A DNA stretch of 64,000 bases, taken from the NCBI GenBank assembly GCA_028829895.1, contig JALGAQ010000009.1, positions 3,906,001 through 3,970,000 on the forward strand. Direction: 5' to 3'. Under the pieces are notes generated by a model. That model was not told where the DNA came from. It did no database searches and worked only from the letters and a program-made list of their open reading frames with translations. The translations under genes and the position numbers were made by a program. Shown here in pieces: positions 44,801 through 56,620 of this stretch; position 1 is the stretch's first letter; the number at the start of each line of letters is the position of its first letter. Source of the DNA: Sinotaia quadrata (lineage: Eukaryota > Mollusca > Gastropoda > Architaenioglossa > Viviparidae).

Positions 44801-45807
44801 TTATCTTCATTCGAAAGACTTGACAGGTTGAGTGAAGTTTCTTGAATATGGAATCATTCGAACAATTAAGACGCTATATTCTACGTGGGCGTATGGCAGT
44901 GAGTAACACAAGCTTTCCCTGAATATTGGTACAACGGATTACTTCAATTTTTAATTAATGGCGATATGAGATGTTACGTATTAGTTTTCGGAGGAGTAAC
45001 CGTATAACTGTCCACCTAAATCGCTGTTGACCAGGAACCGCAGAAACATTTTTATCTTTAACTTATTTGAGAGTAAAATCAAATGCTTTTCTAACTCAGG
45101 AAGTTCAAAAAAGCGATTTCACCTACCGCTAGTTGTGTTAGAAGATCCATCAAACCCTTCACCACATTACTAGCTTCTTCATTAATCGTCTATATTAATA
45201 TGCTTCCCAATATGTGGAGTTGACTACCAATTCTGAGGGAGGATTTAGCTAACAAAAAGCTTTTTCTCCAAATACTGTTGCTCACCTGGCTCACAGATAA
45301 ATTTGTAATAATATTATTGTGGTTTTTACTGACCGTGCGAACTAATATGATAGTGTAGGACATGGAAGCAACTGGCAGATAATAATAAAACCACCAAATC
45401 AACATGTAGGTCAAAACCACATGAAGTCGAGGGACAAGAAAACAACCGGACAAAGGTTCCATTCTAAATATCATAAATGCTTTGTCTGTAGTATCTGTGA
45501 AAAAAATGATTTGGCTAGTATAGGCCTATACAGTCTCAGAGTCCAGGTAAAAACTAAATTACAAGATAAAGAAAGTCAACGAAAATGAAAGTAAAATCTA
45601 ATCATAATGTTTTAAAATAAATAATATCAATGACAGAAGAATAACGATAATATTGAAAATCGTGAAAAAGTGATGACAAATATAATCACCATTTTGCTAT
45701 AAAACTGAAAATATTCAATTTGAAAAAAATATTAGGAACTAAAATAAATAAAGCCAAATGGTGATAAACACCAAAGCCTATCGACACCCATGGACTGCAA
45801 ACACCAA

Positions 45808-45810
<3 letters not shown>
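44801..45810. other. Unassigned AT-rich sequence
   Basis: No domain recognised. The last 100 bp resemble the sequence in front of the ATT array at 48,324 and may be the 3' end of the same repeat. Confidence 0.35.
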
Positions 45811-45842
<32 letters not shown>

Positions 45843-45866
45843 GTAGTAGTAGTAGTAGTAGTAGTA
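45811..45866. repeat. Compound (ATT)n(AGT)n microsatellite
   Basis: About 30 bp of ATT followed by about 26 bp of AGT. It is preceded at 45,749-45,805 by ATAAAGCC..GTGATAAACACCA, a motif also found before the ATT array at 48,324. Confidence 0.9.
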
Positions 45867-46227
45867 TTAATTTTTTTGAGGTTTGCTTTTGTATGTGCTT
45901 TGATGAATGACTTCCAGGCATTTAATAAGGAAAACTATGAATGCCAAATCGCCAGGATCTTCCTCTCAGTCTCACTGATGGAATCCAAAGGAAAACATTG
46001 CAATACATGTGGCAGAATTTGCCAAAAGAAAGATTTAGTTTATCTTTCAGTCGCCTACGAGACTACAGTCCCGAGGTGTTGTCTGGATTTACTACTATAT
46101 CCTAAGGCCACCCACAAAGCAGATTCCAGTGAGTCAAGCGTGACGAATTCCACAGTCTGCGAGCCAAGTTACAATTGAAGAGAATCTAACCAATGGTCTT
46201 TCGGGCAATCAGCTCACACTGTCGACC

Positions 46228-46283
46228 GTTATAAGCGGAGCCAGGAAGGCGGCAGCACGAACCCCTCTTCCATGGATTCCTCT
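46228..46283 (+). pseudogene. Possible histone H4 3'-end remnant
   Basis: CGGCAGCACGAACCCCTCTT at 46,250-46,269, followed by CCATGGATTC, resembles the codons for the last H4 residues (RQGRTLYGF) if two small indels are allowed. It lies about 35-40 bp before a histone-type hairpin, the usual spacing in replication-dependent histone genes. No frame is intact and nothing further upstream resembles H4. The match is short, so this is a hypothesis. Confidence 0.25.
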
Positions 46284-46317
46284 TCGCGTTCAGCGCTGAA
46301 CAGGAGATTGAATCCAC

Positions 46318-46333
46318 GGCCCTTTTCAGGGCC
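46318..46333 (+). promoter_or_regulatory. Histone-type 3' processing hairpin
   Basis: GGCCCTTTTCAGGGCC: a perfect 6 bp stem with a TTTC loop. This is the form that stem-loop binding protein recognises in metazoan replication-dependent histone mRNAs. The flank ACGGCCC also fits. It stands in a GC-richer island (46,190-46,340) in AT-rich DNA. No complete histone gene is next to it. Confidence 0.5.
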
Positions 46334-46340
46334 GCTCAAT

Positions 46341-47289
46341 TATGATTGATCATTCACGTCTTTACTTTACTGGTATCCTAATGGGTTGGTTGAAGAATAG
46401 GTCTGGATCCTTAACAACGGAGTCATATAGCGGTCTGTAGGATAAAGCCCTAAGAATCACCCTCCGAATAATCAAACAGACCGTTATCAACCTTTACATC
46501 TTTAGTAGCAATTTGCAAGGCAGCAGAGCTGAAACCCATCAGCATGGAAACATTTATTTTGTCGTCCTCTTGTCCTACATAAACTGAGGAGGCTAACAGA
46601 CTCAATCCACTCGGAAAAGCTTGCAAGCATGCGCATCCAGTAACAGTTGCGAAGATATACGTGCTAGTAGCGACCATCATTTCTCACAGCCTTATTTCGC
46701 ACATTAGGCTTCACAACACGAGAGTCTTTGTATAACAGGAGAGCCTGAGTAATATAGCGATTTCGTGAAGTCCATTCGAAGAGCAATCTATCATTTTCAA
46801 TTGAGGCGGTTAAAGTATTCAGAGTATCTGCCACGTCAATGAGAGAAGTAGATGGCTACTCTTCTCAAAGCATTGAGAATAAGCATCATCACATAAAAGC
46901 CTTGTCTTCTCGAAATTTTCAAGTATGCTGCTCTACATGAACTCACAGGATATGCCAGGTCGTTCTCCACACAACGAGCCTGCCTTAACATCAGTACCTT
47001 TAAATCTGATTAAAATAAACAAGCTTTCTAGTTAGATGAAATTTCTCATCTTTAGGTTAATATGGAGGCTATGTTTGAGACGCAATTTATAAGTTAACTT
47101 GAACAAAGTCGAGTCAGACAATCAATAGATTTTTTAGCAATCTAATTGTTGACCGAATTCTGATAGTCCGTTTTGAAGAATAATTGCGGCTACCAATAAG
47201 CTGTTTCGTCAATGTTTGTGAGGAATTTAGCCTAACTATCAGTTAAAACAAAAAACTGATTCATCTGCCAAGAGGTTGGTAGTTGGTAA
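46341..47289. other. Unassigned sequence
   Basis: A minus frame (46,450-46,680) contains no recognised domain. I see no repeat partner in the window. Confidence 0.3.
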
Positions 47290-47871
47290 AACAGCAATAT
47301 AAAAGTCAAGATTGCACAAGCACGTCTGAAGTAATCCAATGCTGACTGTCAACACAAAAATGCAAGTGTACAGATCTTGCGTGCTGAGCACCCTGTTTTA
47401 TCGCTGTACTCACACCATCAACTCAAGCTAAACGTGTTCAACTTGCGAAATCATCTGAGAATACTGCACATAAAATGGCAAGATCACATCTCTAACTGCA
47501 TTATCCTGCAACGAGTCGGACTCCAAAGTATGTTCGCTCCGTTGGCTCGCAGAAGTCTGTGTTGGATTGGCCGTGTAAAACGAATGGAGGAAAAGGCCAT
47601 GCGACATGGTGAGCTTGCCACTGTTTCCACATCAGTTGGAAGACCAAACGTACATTACAAGAACATCTGCAAACTAGATAACAAATGTGTAGAAATCGAC
47701 CCGGCGAACTGGGAAGACTGTGCATCAAATCACAACAGCTGGCGGAGTATCATAAAGGCAGCATCTACAAGAGAAGACGAAGAAAGTAGAGAAGAAGAAG
47801 AAAGGAAAACGAACAAAAATGGCCTACGCTCTGAAAGCCGAAAAAACTCGTTGTCTGTAGCAGATGTTTAA
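47290..47871 (+). pseudogene. LINE ORF2 C-terminal fragment
   Basis: Motifs are LTVNTKMQVYRSCVLSTLFY, then (frame open from 47,377) LKLNVFNLRNHLRILHIKWQ, LQRVGLQSMFAPLARRSLCW, IGRVKRM and DPANWEDCASNHNSWRSIIK. This is the post-RT region of LINEs in which a maturase-like block precedes a conserved Trp segment. It ends with a highly charged tail (REDEESREEEERKTNKN) at 47,871. RT and endonuclease are missing (5' truncation). The following 450 bp to the ATT array are probably its 3' untranslated region. Confidence 0.8.
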
Positions 47872-48308
47872 TATAGGTGTGTAAAGTCACAAAAGACGGT
47901 GAACTAAATAAAAAATACAACTCAATGAAAATTGAAAATGAAAATAAAACCGTTACGAGATGAAAATAATAATAATGATAATATTAACAACATTAAAAAT
48001 TGTAAAGGCTAAAATAATAACAATAATACGTAATGATAATGATAATAAAAATTAGTAACAATAATAATATAATAATTCAATGCTGATAATAAAAATTAAA
48101 TGAAAAGAAACATACTGCTGTTATTATTGACAGTATTTTACAAATAAAATTAGAGTTTAAAATACTTAAAGAGCAGAAAATAATACAATATAAAGCCTAA
48201 CCATGTGAAATGGAGATGAAACTTTTTGGAGAATTGAAAGGCGAAAGGAAAATTATATAAAGCAAACAAAGTGACAAACACCATAGGCTCATGAGACAGA
48301 TTGGAGGC
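47872..48308 (+). other. Probable LINE 3' untranslated region
   Basis: Very AT-rich with many AATAAT and GAAAAT runs. It lies between the LINE stop codon and the compound microsatellite. The end (48,257-48,300) resembles 45,749-45,805. Confidence 0.45.
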
Positions 48309-48710
<402 letters not shown>

Positions 48711-50770
48711 AAGTTTCTAACGTTCGCTTCATATCACGCCATCTGCTTTGTAAATTCCATGCCCCTGATGATTTGCTGCCTCAGCAATCTTGATGTTCAT
48801 TCCATCTTCTGATTCTTTGTAATGGGTTGCATTATGATATAATGTGAATCAGTTTGACATCCCGAGATTTAAACATTATTCATTATAACAGTGTATGATC
48901 AAATCTCGCCATGTATATACATTTTTTAAACTTTCACTGAGTCACAAAAGGCTGACAAGTCGATCGTTTACTTTTCTAACTTGTTTGATGAACATGTTAT
49001 TTTGCGTACAACTTCGATTGGGTGGTGATAAATTAAATTTAGTATAATTTTGTCACAATCTTACGATCAAAGTAAGTAAATTCATATCATACCTTCTACA
49101 ACTCCATTGCTTTTCTGTAGTTCTCCACTGGTGAATCTCAGAGATGCTAAATTTTTCGACTTAAAACGGAAGGCTTGAGAAGAATATGGTTAGGATATTT
49201 GAACGAGATGGTTACAAAAAGGTAAAGGAAAAATATTAGTAAAGAAAAATAAAACAGTTATAAATGTGGTAATGAATACCTTATAATTGATTACAATTTT
49301 TAAGTTGCGTTAATCTAGCTTATTCGATGAGTTTGAATTGAAAATGTTCTAGAGTGTTAAGCTACGGTAATGATCGATCCGGCTTACCTTATTCAAATAA
49401 TATACTTCTAATTGACTTTGGAATTGATTAGTGATTAGCGTAACACATTGGCGATTGGGATAGTATTGTATTTTATGGGTCGATGTTAAGATATATCCTG
49501 AAATCCAAGGTGAAATCCAGGCGATCGTTCTATTTCGAGTCTACTTCGTATCAGACCTCACGGGGAGGAGCATTATCTAAGAACAATTATCAAACGGGTA
49601 AATCCATTGTATTGTTTTTATTACGATCTCACATTGGTACGATTGCATTGGCTGACGTTTATATTTACGGTTATCAATCGGGTATGTACGGTTTAACCAA
49701 GCATTGTCTAATCCTAGAAGTTCAAAAAGACTGCGACTTCGGAAATCTTATTTAATATGTCTTCCATGACAATGGAATCCCTTCTTCATATTCAAATAAA
49801 TATCTTGGATGAATCGCTGTTTTTAAACTTTGACGCATCCATTAATAGCTTTGCCATTGACAGTTGGAACGTCAACATCTTCTCAGACGATTTTAAAAGC
49901 TTGTGTTTTAGGCGATTTATAAGGCTCTTCGACACAAGACAAACATTAGTATTATCCTCAGTGTACTACAAAAAGCGATTTATTTCAACCAAAGTACTTT
50001 TGATTCTTTCCTTCCATTCCTAACAGTGGCACATAGCAATCAGGTGTCAGTTTGAATTAATTGTGAATATAATCTCAACTAGCATATTTTACCAAAAATT
50101 TAAAGAGATGATAACGAAAAAATATGGAAAACAAGAAAAATGGCTTCATCTGGATTTAGGTTTACGAAATAATTTTGCATCTAATTTAGTTTGTATATTA
50201 AGCTATCAAATTGTTAACATTGGCACGGAGTTTCTTTCATCTGCTATGAGAGCCTTCCAAACGACTTTTATCTGATTACCTAATTTTCTAAGAATAAATT
50301 TGTTCCGGTGAGTGTGCTCTTCCGGGCTTAATTTCAAATTCGTCCACATATATTTGGGCACAGTAACGGGGAAAACGAACATTAGAGCTTTGCAAGTATC
50401 AGTCAGAAAAATAAAGCCATTTAATTTTCAGAATGTGAGGATTACAACTTAGAAAATTAAAATTTGATAATATTTTTGTTACAAATATTACATCTGCCTA
50501 TACAATCATCTGTTTGTGAAGGACCACTAATATTGGTTCATTGGACATCTCGAGGTTATGATCGCGTTCAAACAATTATATATTTAATCGTGTTGCGTGT
50601 TGATATTCGATGATCGCTTGCTACGTCTGGCTCTGAATAACACCAAAGCATGAATAAGTTACTGATAACGAATAAACTCAACATGGAATCAAATACAGCC
50701 CTTGCCATAAAAAATTTATTACATATTGAAATTTATTGTGTTTTTTTATTCCTAATCCTTTTCCCTCCAG
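48711..50770. other. Unassigned sequence left of the micro-exon
   Basis: Three modest plus frames (49,483-49,755, 49,757-50,023, 50,063-50,275) follow one another without a recognised domain. The first passes a possible donor (ACGG/GTAAAT near 49,599). It could be host exon plus intron or decayed repeat. The interval ends in the acceptor of the candidate micro-exon. Confidence 0.3.
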
Positions 50771-50812
50771 GATTATTTGTTTACCATGAGACAAAGGCTG
50801 TGACTGACAATG
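50771..50812 (+). CDS. Candidate 42 bp micro-exon of a host gene
   Basis: The acceptor tract CCTAATCCTTTTCCCTCCAG precedes it and a strong donor (AATG/GTAAGC) follows. One frame is open: LFVYHETKAVTDN, entering with two bases and leaving with one, so phase 1 at both ends and length divisible by three. Symmetric micro-exons are a hallmark of schistosome secreted micro-exon genes, but a single exon does not prove that. Its phase would also fit after the C2H2 exon at 26,320-26,407. No homology recognised. Confidence 0.4.
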
Positions 50813-50977
50813 GTAAGCGGCAAAGAAATATGCAGTGAAATTGTAATTAGTTGCAGCCATTAGATACTATATTATATTTAATGGACGTTAAATTTAGGTT
50901 TGTGTGTGTGCTGTATATCACTAACGTATTACGCATAATTCTACCTAAGCCCAACAGCACTAACAGATACTTCGAAA

Positions 50978-51016
50978 ATATGACACGAATATATGACACG
51001 AATATATGACACGAAT
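50978..51016. repeat. 13 bp tandem repeat, 3 copies
   Basis: ATATGACACGAAT three times without a mismatch, in otherwise unassigned AT-rich DNA (50,813-51,448). Confidence 0.9.
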
Positions 51017-51446
51017 TACGCAATTAGATACAGCAGCACTGGTTGTTGGATACTATGTTCGACCATGCCTTCACAACTCATATACACTTTATTTTTGTAT
51101 TCTACAATAACTATCTAAAACACTTACGCATAATTCTAAGCTACTCGCAAGTAGCAAAGTGAACCTCGAATTTACGAAAATCTCTGCTATCTTCCCGTTG
51201 AAACACTAAAGTAATGACATGGTCTTTAGTGTATCATTAGCGAGGGATGAGAATTATATCCTTCTGTTTAACATCAAGATAATAAATGGACAAACGTGAA
51301 TTGTTCAATGACTAACATTTCCCATTGTATTTTCTGATCAATATGTTTCCGAATATTTTCGCATAACTACCAATACAGTTTTCAACTTCAACAATTATTC
51401 AGAGATAGTCAAGCCTTGGTGGTCTTTCAGTGTTTGAAGCTCTAGT

Positions 51447-51448
<2 letters not shown>

Positions 51449-51497
<49 letters not shown>

Positions 51498-51560
51498 CGC
51501 CGCCCTGTATAAACAGGCCTAGCGCCAAACAAATCATGTACAGAAATAGGAACTGCGAGA
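51449..51560 (+). repeat. (TA)n head plus hairpin repeat, copy 1
   Basis: A TA run of about 46 bp is followed by ACGCCGCCCTGTATAAACAG, then GCCTAGCGCC and ATCATGTACAGAA. The CCTGT..ACAGG pair forms a 5 bp stem. The same arrangement recurs at 56,577-56,680. Confidence 0.75.
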
Positions 51561-51719
51561 AAAATAAATAAGTTACTAAACAGATAAATCCAAGTGGGAG
51601 AAAGGAAGATGAAAAAAAATGGAACAATTTTGCCTAAATGTTTTCTTGTTTTTGTTTAAGTGTTTTATCTGCTCGTTGTTTTTGTTCGTTTTTCTTTTTT
51701 AGGGCGGACAGATATAAAG

Positions 51720-51965
51720 AGAAAAGGGTGGATGAGAGGGGATCACTCACGGCACGCAAGACAGCAAGCATCCCACTGATTTCTGTTCTGAGCCATGTCT
51801 TTCAGCGTCTTAAGCCATTGGGTCTCATATGTCTTCCGGTCCCATCCTGGCAATCGACAGGAGCCAACACGAGCTAGATTTATCTTTAGATTCTTCATGC
51901 CTCGCCTTCAAGTCGTGGGTTGACCGCTTCTTTGTCTCTTCCAGTCGGATCCAGGGAGAGGTAGT
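51720..51965 (-). pseudogene. LINE ORF2 C-terminal fragment (second family)
   Basis: On the minus strand: PLPGSDWKRQRSGQPTT then RRGMKNLKINLARVGSCRLP, GWDRKTYETQWLKTLKDMAQ, NRNQWDACCLACRE, stop. Basic TW-like and Trp-containing motifs of this kind end many flatworm LINE ORF2s. One stop interrupts it. It differs from the 47,290 fragment. Sequence to about 52,400 on its right is unassigned. Confidence 0.7.
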
Positions 51966-52429
51966 AAGGCAAGTTGAGGTTAGTAATGGGAAGCGAAAAA
52001 CGTTGGTGAAGTGAAATGATGTCGCATATAGTACACAAATATACGTACGTATATAGTACGTATATAGAACTCAAGAGTATTTATTTCCGTACATAAAACG
52101 ATTCGACATAATCAATGTCAGTCATGGTTAGAGTGAAAACAATGCAGGCTTTTGTGAATAAATCCTGAGGAAAACACTGAGTAATATATGCAAGTAAGGA
52201 AAGCAAATGATTATATATAATATGGATAGATAGCATAATAGACAGGACAACATGTATATGTTTAATATTTAGTGAATTGTAAACAAGGGCTTAGCTTGCA
52301 CATGCGTAATTTCTACCTAAAATCCAATTCCTCTGAAGGCTGATGGAGTCAGTCGTTAAGAATAAGAAGTCATATCATTCAAAACAGGTTATATAACTGG
52401 CTAAACTTGATGTCATGAGGGTCTATAAT

Positions 52430-53510
52430 TTCAAATCCGTATCCTACATTTAGACTTATTTAATGTGGAATATCAGAACTGATATCGGGTGAGCAGAATT
52501 CGTTACATTGATATCGTATGATGGAAAAAGGGAATGATACACCAAGTCTAACACAGCATTTGACTATGTGATCCGATTTGGACGACGTTCGAAACTCTAT
52601 CTGAAAATATATGTTTGCGCATCTGCTGATAACATGTGCTTCTGAATACTGGGCCGGAACGGTCGGGAAGTATGGTCGTGGAGAAACATAGGATCGCGTG
52701 TTAGGCTAATTCAGTGTGTCTAGCCGAAATCATTTACCATCATAAGCTATCCGAAAGTGTAACTTGGCACTCACAGAATGTCATATTAAACAACCAGATT
52801 GATTTAATTTTTGCACCTCAGTGTTTTACATCGAGCATCAATACGGGCATGATTAGGACATGGGCAGCGTTTCATGACCTCGTAATAGGAAGAGTAAGGC
52901 TAAAACTGAACAGTGATCACTGCCAGAAGCGACCACATATTCGGTACGATATAAATACTAAACGATCCAAAAATCGCTCTTAAGTTCGGGCTAAGATCGG
53001 AGGTAGATTTGCAGTTCTAAGCGTAATTATTCTGTATATTGTATCTCAATGTCAGTAATATAAAAGAAGTGCCTAGTTCATCAGCGAACCAGCTAATTGG
53101 CACGGAATGTAGGAAAAATAAACCTTGATGACCACCGAAATTCTCGACCTCTGTGAAACGCAGCGTTAATTGAAAGCTCAGAAACAGAAAACCAACTTGT
53201 TATANNNNNNNNNNNNNNNNNNNNNNNNNNNNNNNNNNNNNNNNNNNNNNNNNNNNNNNNNNNNNNNNNNNNNNNNNNNNNNNNNNNNNNNNNNNNNNNN
53301 NNNNTACTCAAAAGGCTCCAGATTCCAGATGAAAGAATCTATTCAGAAACTCAATGTGTATTCCGAGGTGGAAGATCAACCATCGATATGATATTTTGCC
53401 TGAGGCAACCGCAAGAAAAATGTCGTGAGAAAAACCGACCAATATATGTGGCCTTTGATGACCTTACAAAGGCATTTAATATGGTCAGTCTAACTGACGT
53501 TTGCCTTTCA
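52430..53510 (+). pseudogene. RTE-like LINE, second copy: endonuclease and RT pieces across a gap
   Basis: Endonuclease motifs: GISELISGEQNSLH near 52,445-52,490, CASEYWAGTVGKYGRGET near 52,630-52,690, then (52,714-52,983) HHKLSESVTWHSQN, NNQIDLIFAPQCFTSSIN and FHDLVIGRVRLKLNSDH. After it come AKIGGRFAVLS and MTTEILDLCETQR. The 100 N gap follows. At 53,320-53,510 the RT block reads IYSETQCVFRGGRSTIDMIF, CLRQPQEKCREKNRPIYVAF, LTKAFNMVSL. RT sequence between TTEILDL and this block is missing or in the gap. It is the same clade as the split minus-strand copy. Confidence 0.75.
53205..53304. other. Assembly gap (100 N)
   Basis: Exactly 100 N, inside the second RTE-like LINE copy. Confidence 0.95.
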
Positions 53511-54010
53511 AGATATCTTCAATGCTAGGCTTCGAGAGGCTGCATCCAATCGTGAGAATTGCTTCCAAATGTTCATCACTCAACTCGGTTCGATGGGTTG
53601 AGTTCACATATTTCGTTTTTGAAAATGTTTGCTCGCAAACAAAAATTGTTCCAAACAATGATGCTAAACCGAGGCACCTTTTAGTTTCGAGAACCCGACA
53701 TCAGACCAGCAACGGTAAGATTCAAAATTTTTCCTCATCTCTGCTTTTTTCTAAGAAAGTCGTTTGCTTGCAAATCAATTAGTTCCAACTACGACTCAAT
53801 TAAACGGATTTTGGAGTAGATGAATGTCACTCTTAATTTTGTCAAAATCTAAGAATCTCTCTCAAAATGCGTCTTCAAGTTACCAATTATTTTCTTCGAG
53901 AAAGCGAAGTCGACATCCTCGGTGATCGTAGCGCGAAATTCTTCGAAACAGAGAAAGTGAGAAAAGATTTCTCTTTTTCAGCTGGGCCTAAAGCAGAGAC
54001 AATTTCTTAA
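53505..54010 (-). pseudogene. hAT-type transposase C-terminal fragment
   Basis: Reading leftward: EKEKSFLTFSVSKNF near 53,965, then SPRMSTSLS, LIES then LELIDLQANDFLRKKQR near 53,740-53,815, and LASLFGTIFVCEQTFSKTKY then VNSTHRTELSDEHLEAIL at 53,545-53,675. This matches the C-terminal dimerisation region of hAT transposases of the ZBED5/GTF2IRD2-like kind. Stops and frameshifts break it and there are no visible terminal inverted repeats. It abuts the end of the RTE-like RT. It is the only DNA-transposon coding sequence I recognise here. Confidence 0.72.
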
Positions 54011-56585
54011 AAAACGAAAACCAATGAGGGCCGGATAAAATGACGATGCGGGTCGTAGTTTGATGAATCGTCATAGAATTTACTTGTCAAAGCCGAAAAC
54101 ATAATTATACTGATAAAAAATTGAAATTAGTGTTTTTACGTTTGAAGACCGTTTGTAGAGAACAGTCTTTATACATGAAAGATCCTCTTCTGTCTTGACG
54201 TAACTGGGGTTATTATGTAGACATTGGAAAGTAGCGTTACTGGAAGCGTGCTACATTAAGCATGGACTAAGATCCAAGATATTCGATTTTCTAAAAGAAC
54301 TATTGCGTAATCGGCTGAGCATATAGCGCTTTAAACTATTGAAATAATACGTAAGCCCATTCCCACAGGTTTACCAGTGTAACTCCTTAACATCAGTTCA
54401 GGACTTTCTTGAAGTCGGCATATTGTCTGGTCACCTAAGCAGTAGCAACAAGCTATCCTAATGGTCTTCACTCCGACCCTTTAATCACGAGGCTGCTCAA
54501 TTCGTGATACTATTCGACCAAAAGCAATTAGATTGGCCCTTCCAGAATACAGGTCACTTGGGCAAATCGATCATTCAAACCAGAGTACATAGCGTAATTC
54601 GGTCAACCTCATGTGTAAAGTTGTTTATCCGTACGTATGTTTATTCGCGACTATCATGGAACGCCGATTTTTTTCCGATGGATTGTGAGGTGAAACATCA
54701 AATAGGAAAACCGTATGAGTCTCAAGAAATACTAATAGAACGTACATAGAACGTACATACTAATAGAACGACATACGTGTGAATGCAAGGAACATCAAGC
54801 AATAATGTGACGATTTATGTGTTCGAACTGGTGAAAGTTATTAGCCGCGAAGACACGTTAACTGACATTAATGACATTATTTACAGAGTAATTAGTATTA
54901 ATGGGATGAAATCAGCTCGTTAGACAAGGATGGATTATCTGCGTTATTTGCTTCCATACAACGAGCACGGCTGATCGTAGGAAGACGGAGTTAGTTTCTA
55001 TTATCTTTCAAACCTTACATAATTTTGTTAGTAAAGAATTTTGCCAAGCAGTCTTTCTTATTTAGAAGCCCATGAAAGTATCGCATTATTCACTGAATTA
55101 GTGACGGAACCAAGTTTCCTCTTCGATAAACGTCTAGTTCTGGGACGAATATATTTTGCTACATAACAATATTAAAACGAATAGTCAAAAAACGATATGA
55201 AGCGCGTGGAAAACGTTTACCTGCACCCACAAAATATTGGTGGGGAATGCAACGAGGCAGATGAATGACATCACAGAATTTTGTGAAATATTAATCGAAA
55301 TCTCAATTTTTCAAACAAGATGGAAATATACATGTAAAATCAGCATATTCAAATGAATTTCCTTATTTTCACCACATTCACCTTTACTAGATTTGAGAAA
55401 ATCGCAAAACTGATTTGATTTATCGTACTGAAAGAGCAATAGTAGGAAATGTATGTCCAGGAAAAATGCAATATCAAAACCAATGCGCACATGATATATT
55501 CGACTGTCTATAAGGCGGTCGAACTCAAAGAAACCTGCTTGGAAGGATATGGACGCCGTGGAAGTCTCCTGGGGGAGAATAAAGAAGTGAGGGATCAGCA
55601 AGTCCGATTAATCGTATACAATTTCGATACCATACACTCCCACCAACGATTAATAAAAGTCAAGGGTATTATACTGCATCGAACAGTGATCTCATTACAT
55701 AGGAACACAAGGCCTCTCATTTGTTGGAGATGCCTGCATACCCTAGCAAGTCCAATTGTTAGAGCTGCCATGGCACCTTAATATGCCAAATTGTTAAAGA
55801 CCAACATTTTTGCACAGCAACCGTTTTTCACCGTTGTGAATGGCCATTAAGTATGATGTAACATTATAACGTGAACTTTAGTTGTCGATTATTGCTAGCC
55901 CAATTTATCCCTTGCTCCAATTGTATCAATAACATTCACCTTGTATTTTAATGAATAATCTATCCACACTTATTTGTCACGCACAGCGTTCTGATTTAAT
56001 CTTAGTCAGATCGGCGTTAGATTCTACATAATTGTGGTGGATGTCACAGCTTCTTAATCCCTGCAATCCACTACACGTTCGAATGGTAATCGGTGTTACA
56101 GCTACAGTTCTGCTTTCATTCAGATAAAACTAGTGAGAGAACTTCTCAGTCATACCTCCACACGCAGTCGTGGATACATCAGAAAAAGTTGTTCAAATTG
56201 GCCAATCAATCATCAATGGTGAAGCTCACTTGAATCCGCAGCTGCTCCTTCATGAGGCTGAGATTGCGACGCACGGAGCTTCGCCTTGCGTTTTTTCCAA
56301 TGACGAAGCTGTTGTTTGGATAACTCGAGCGAGCAAGTTTCCGAATTCGTTTGTTCAGAGCAAGTATCGGGTGCACGAAACGGAAGCACAGTGTACAGTT
56401 TGGCCAAAAATCGGGACAAAGTAGAGGACAAGTCAGAGAACCTTGATAAACAAATTGGGAAATAGAATAATTGTTTTATTTTCATTTTCAATGGAGCATA
56501 TTCTACGAACAAATATAGAAACGCCAGGTCAGTTGTTTCACATCGACTAGCTCATGTGTCCCAATGTGCGAACTTACATATATAT

Positions 56586-56620
<35 letters not shown>

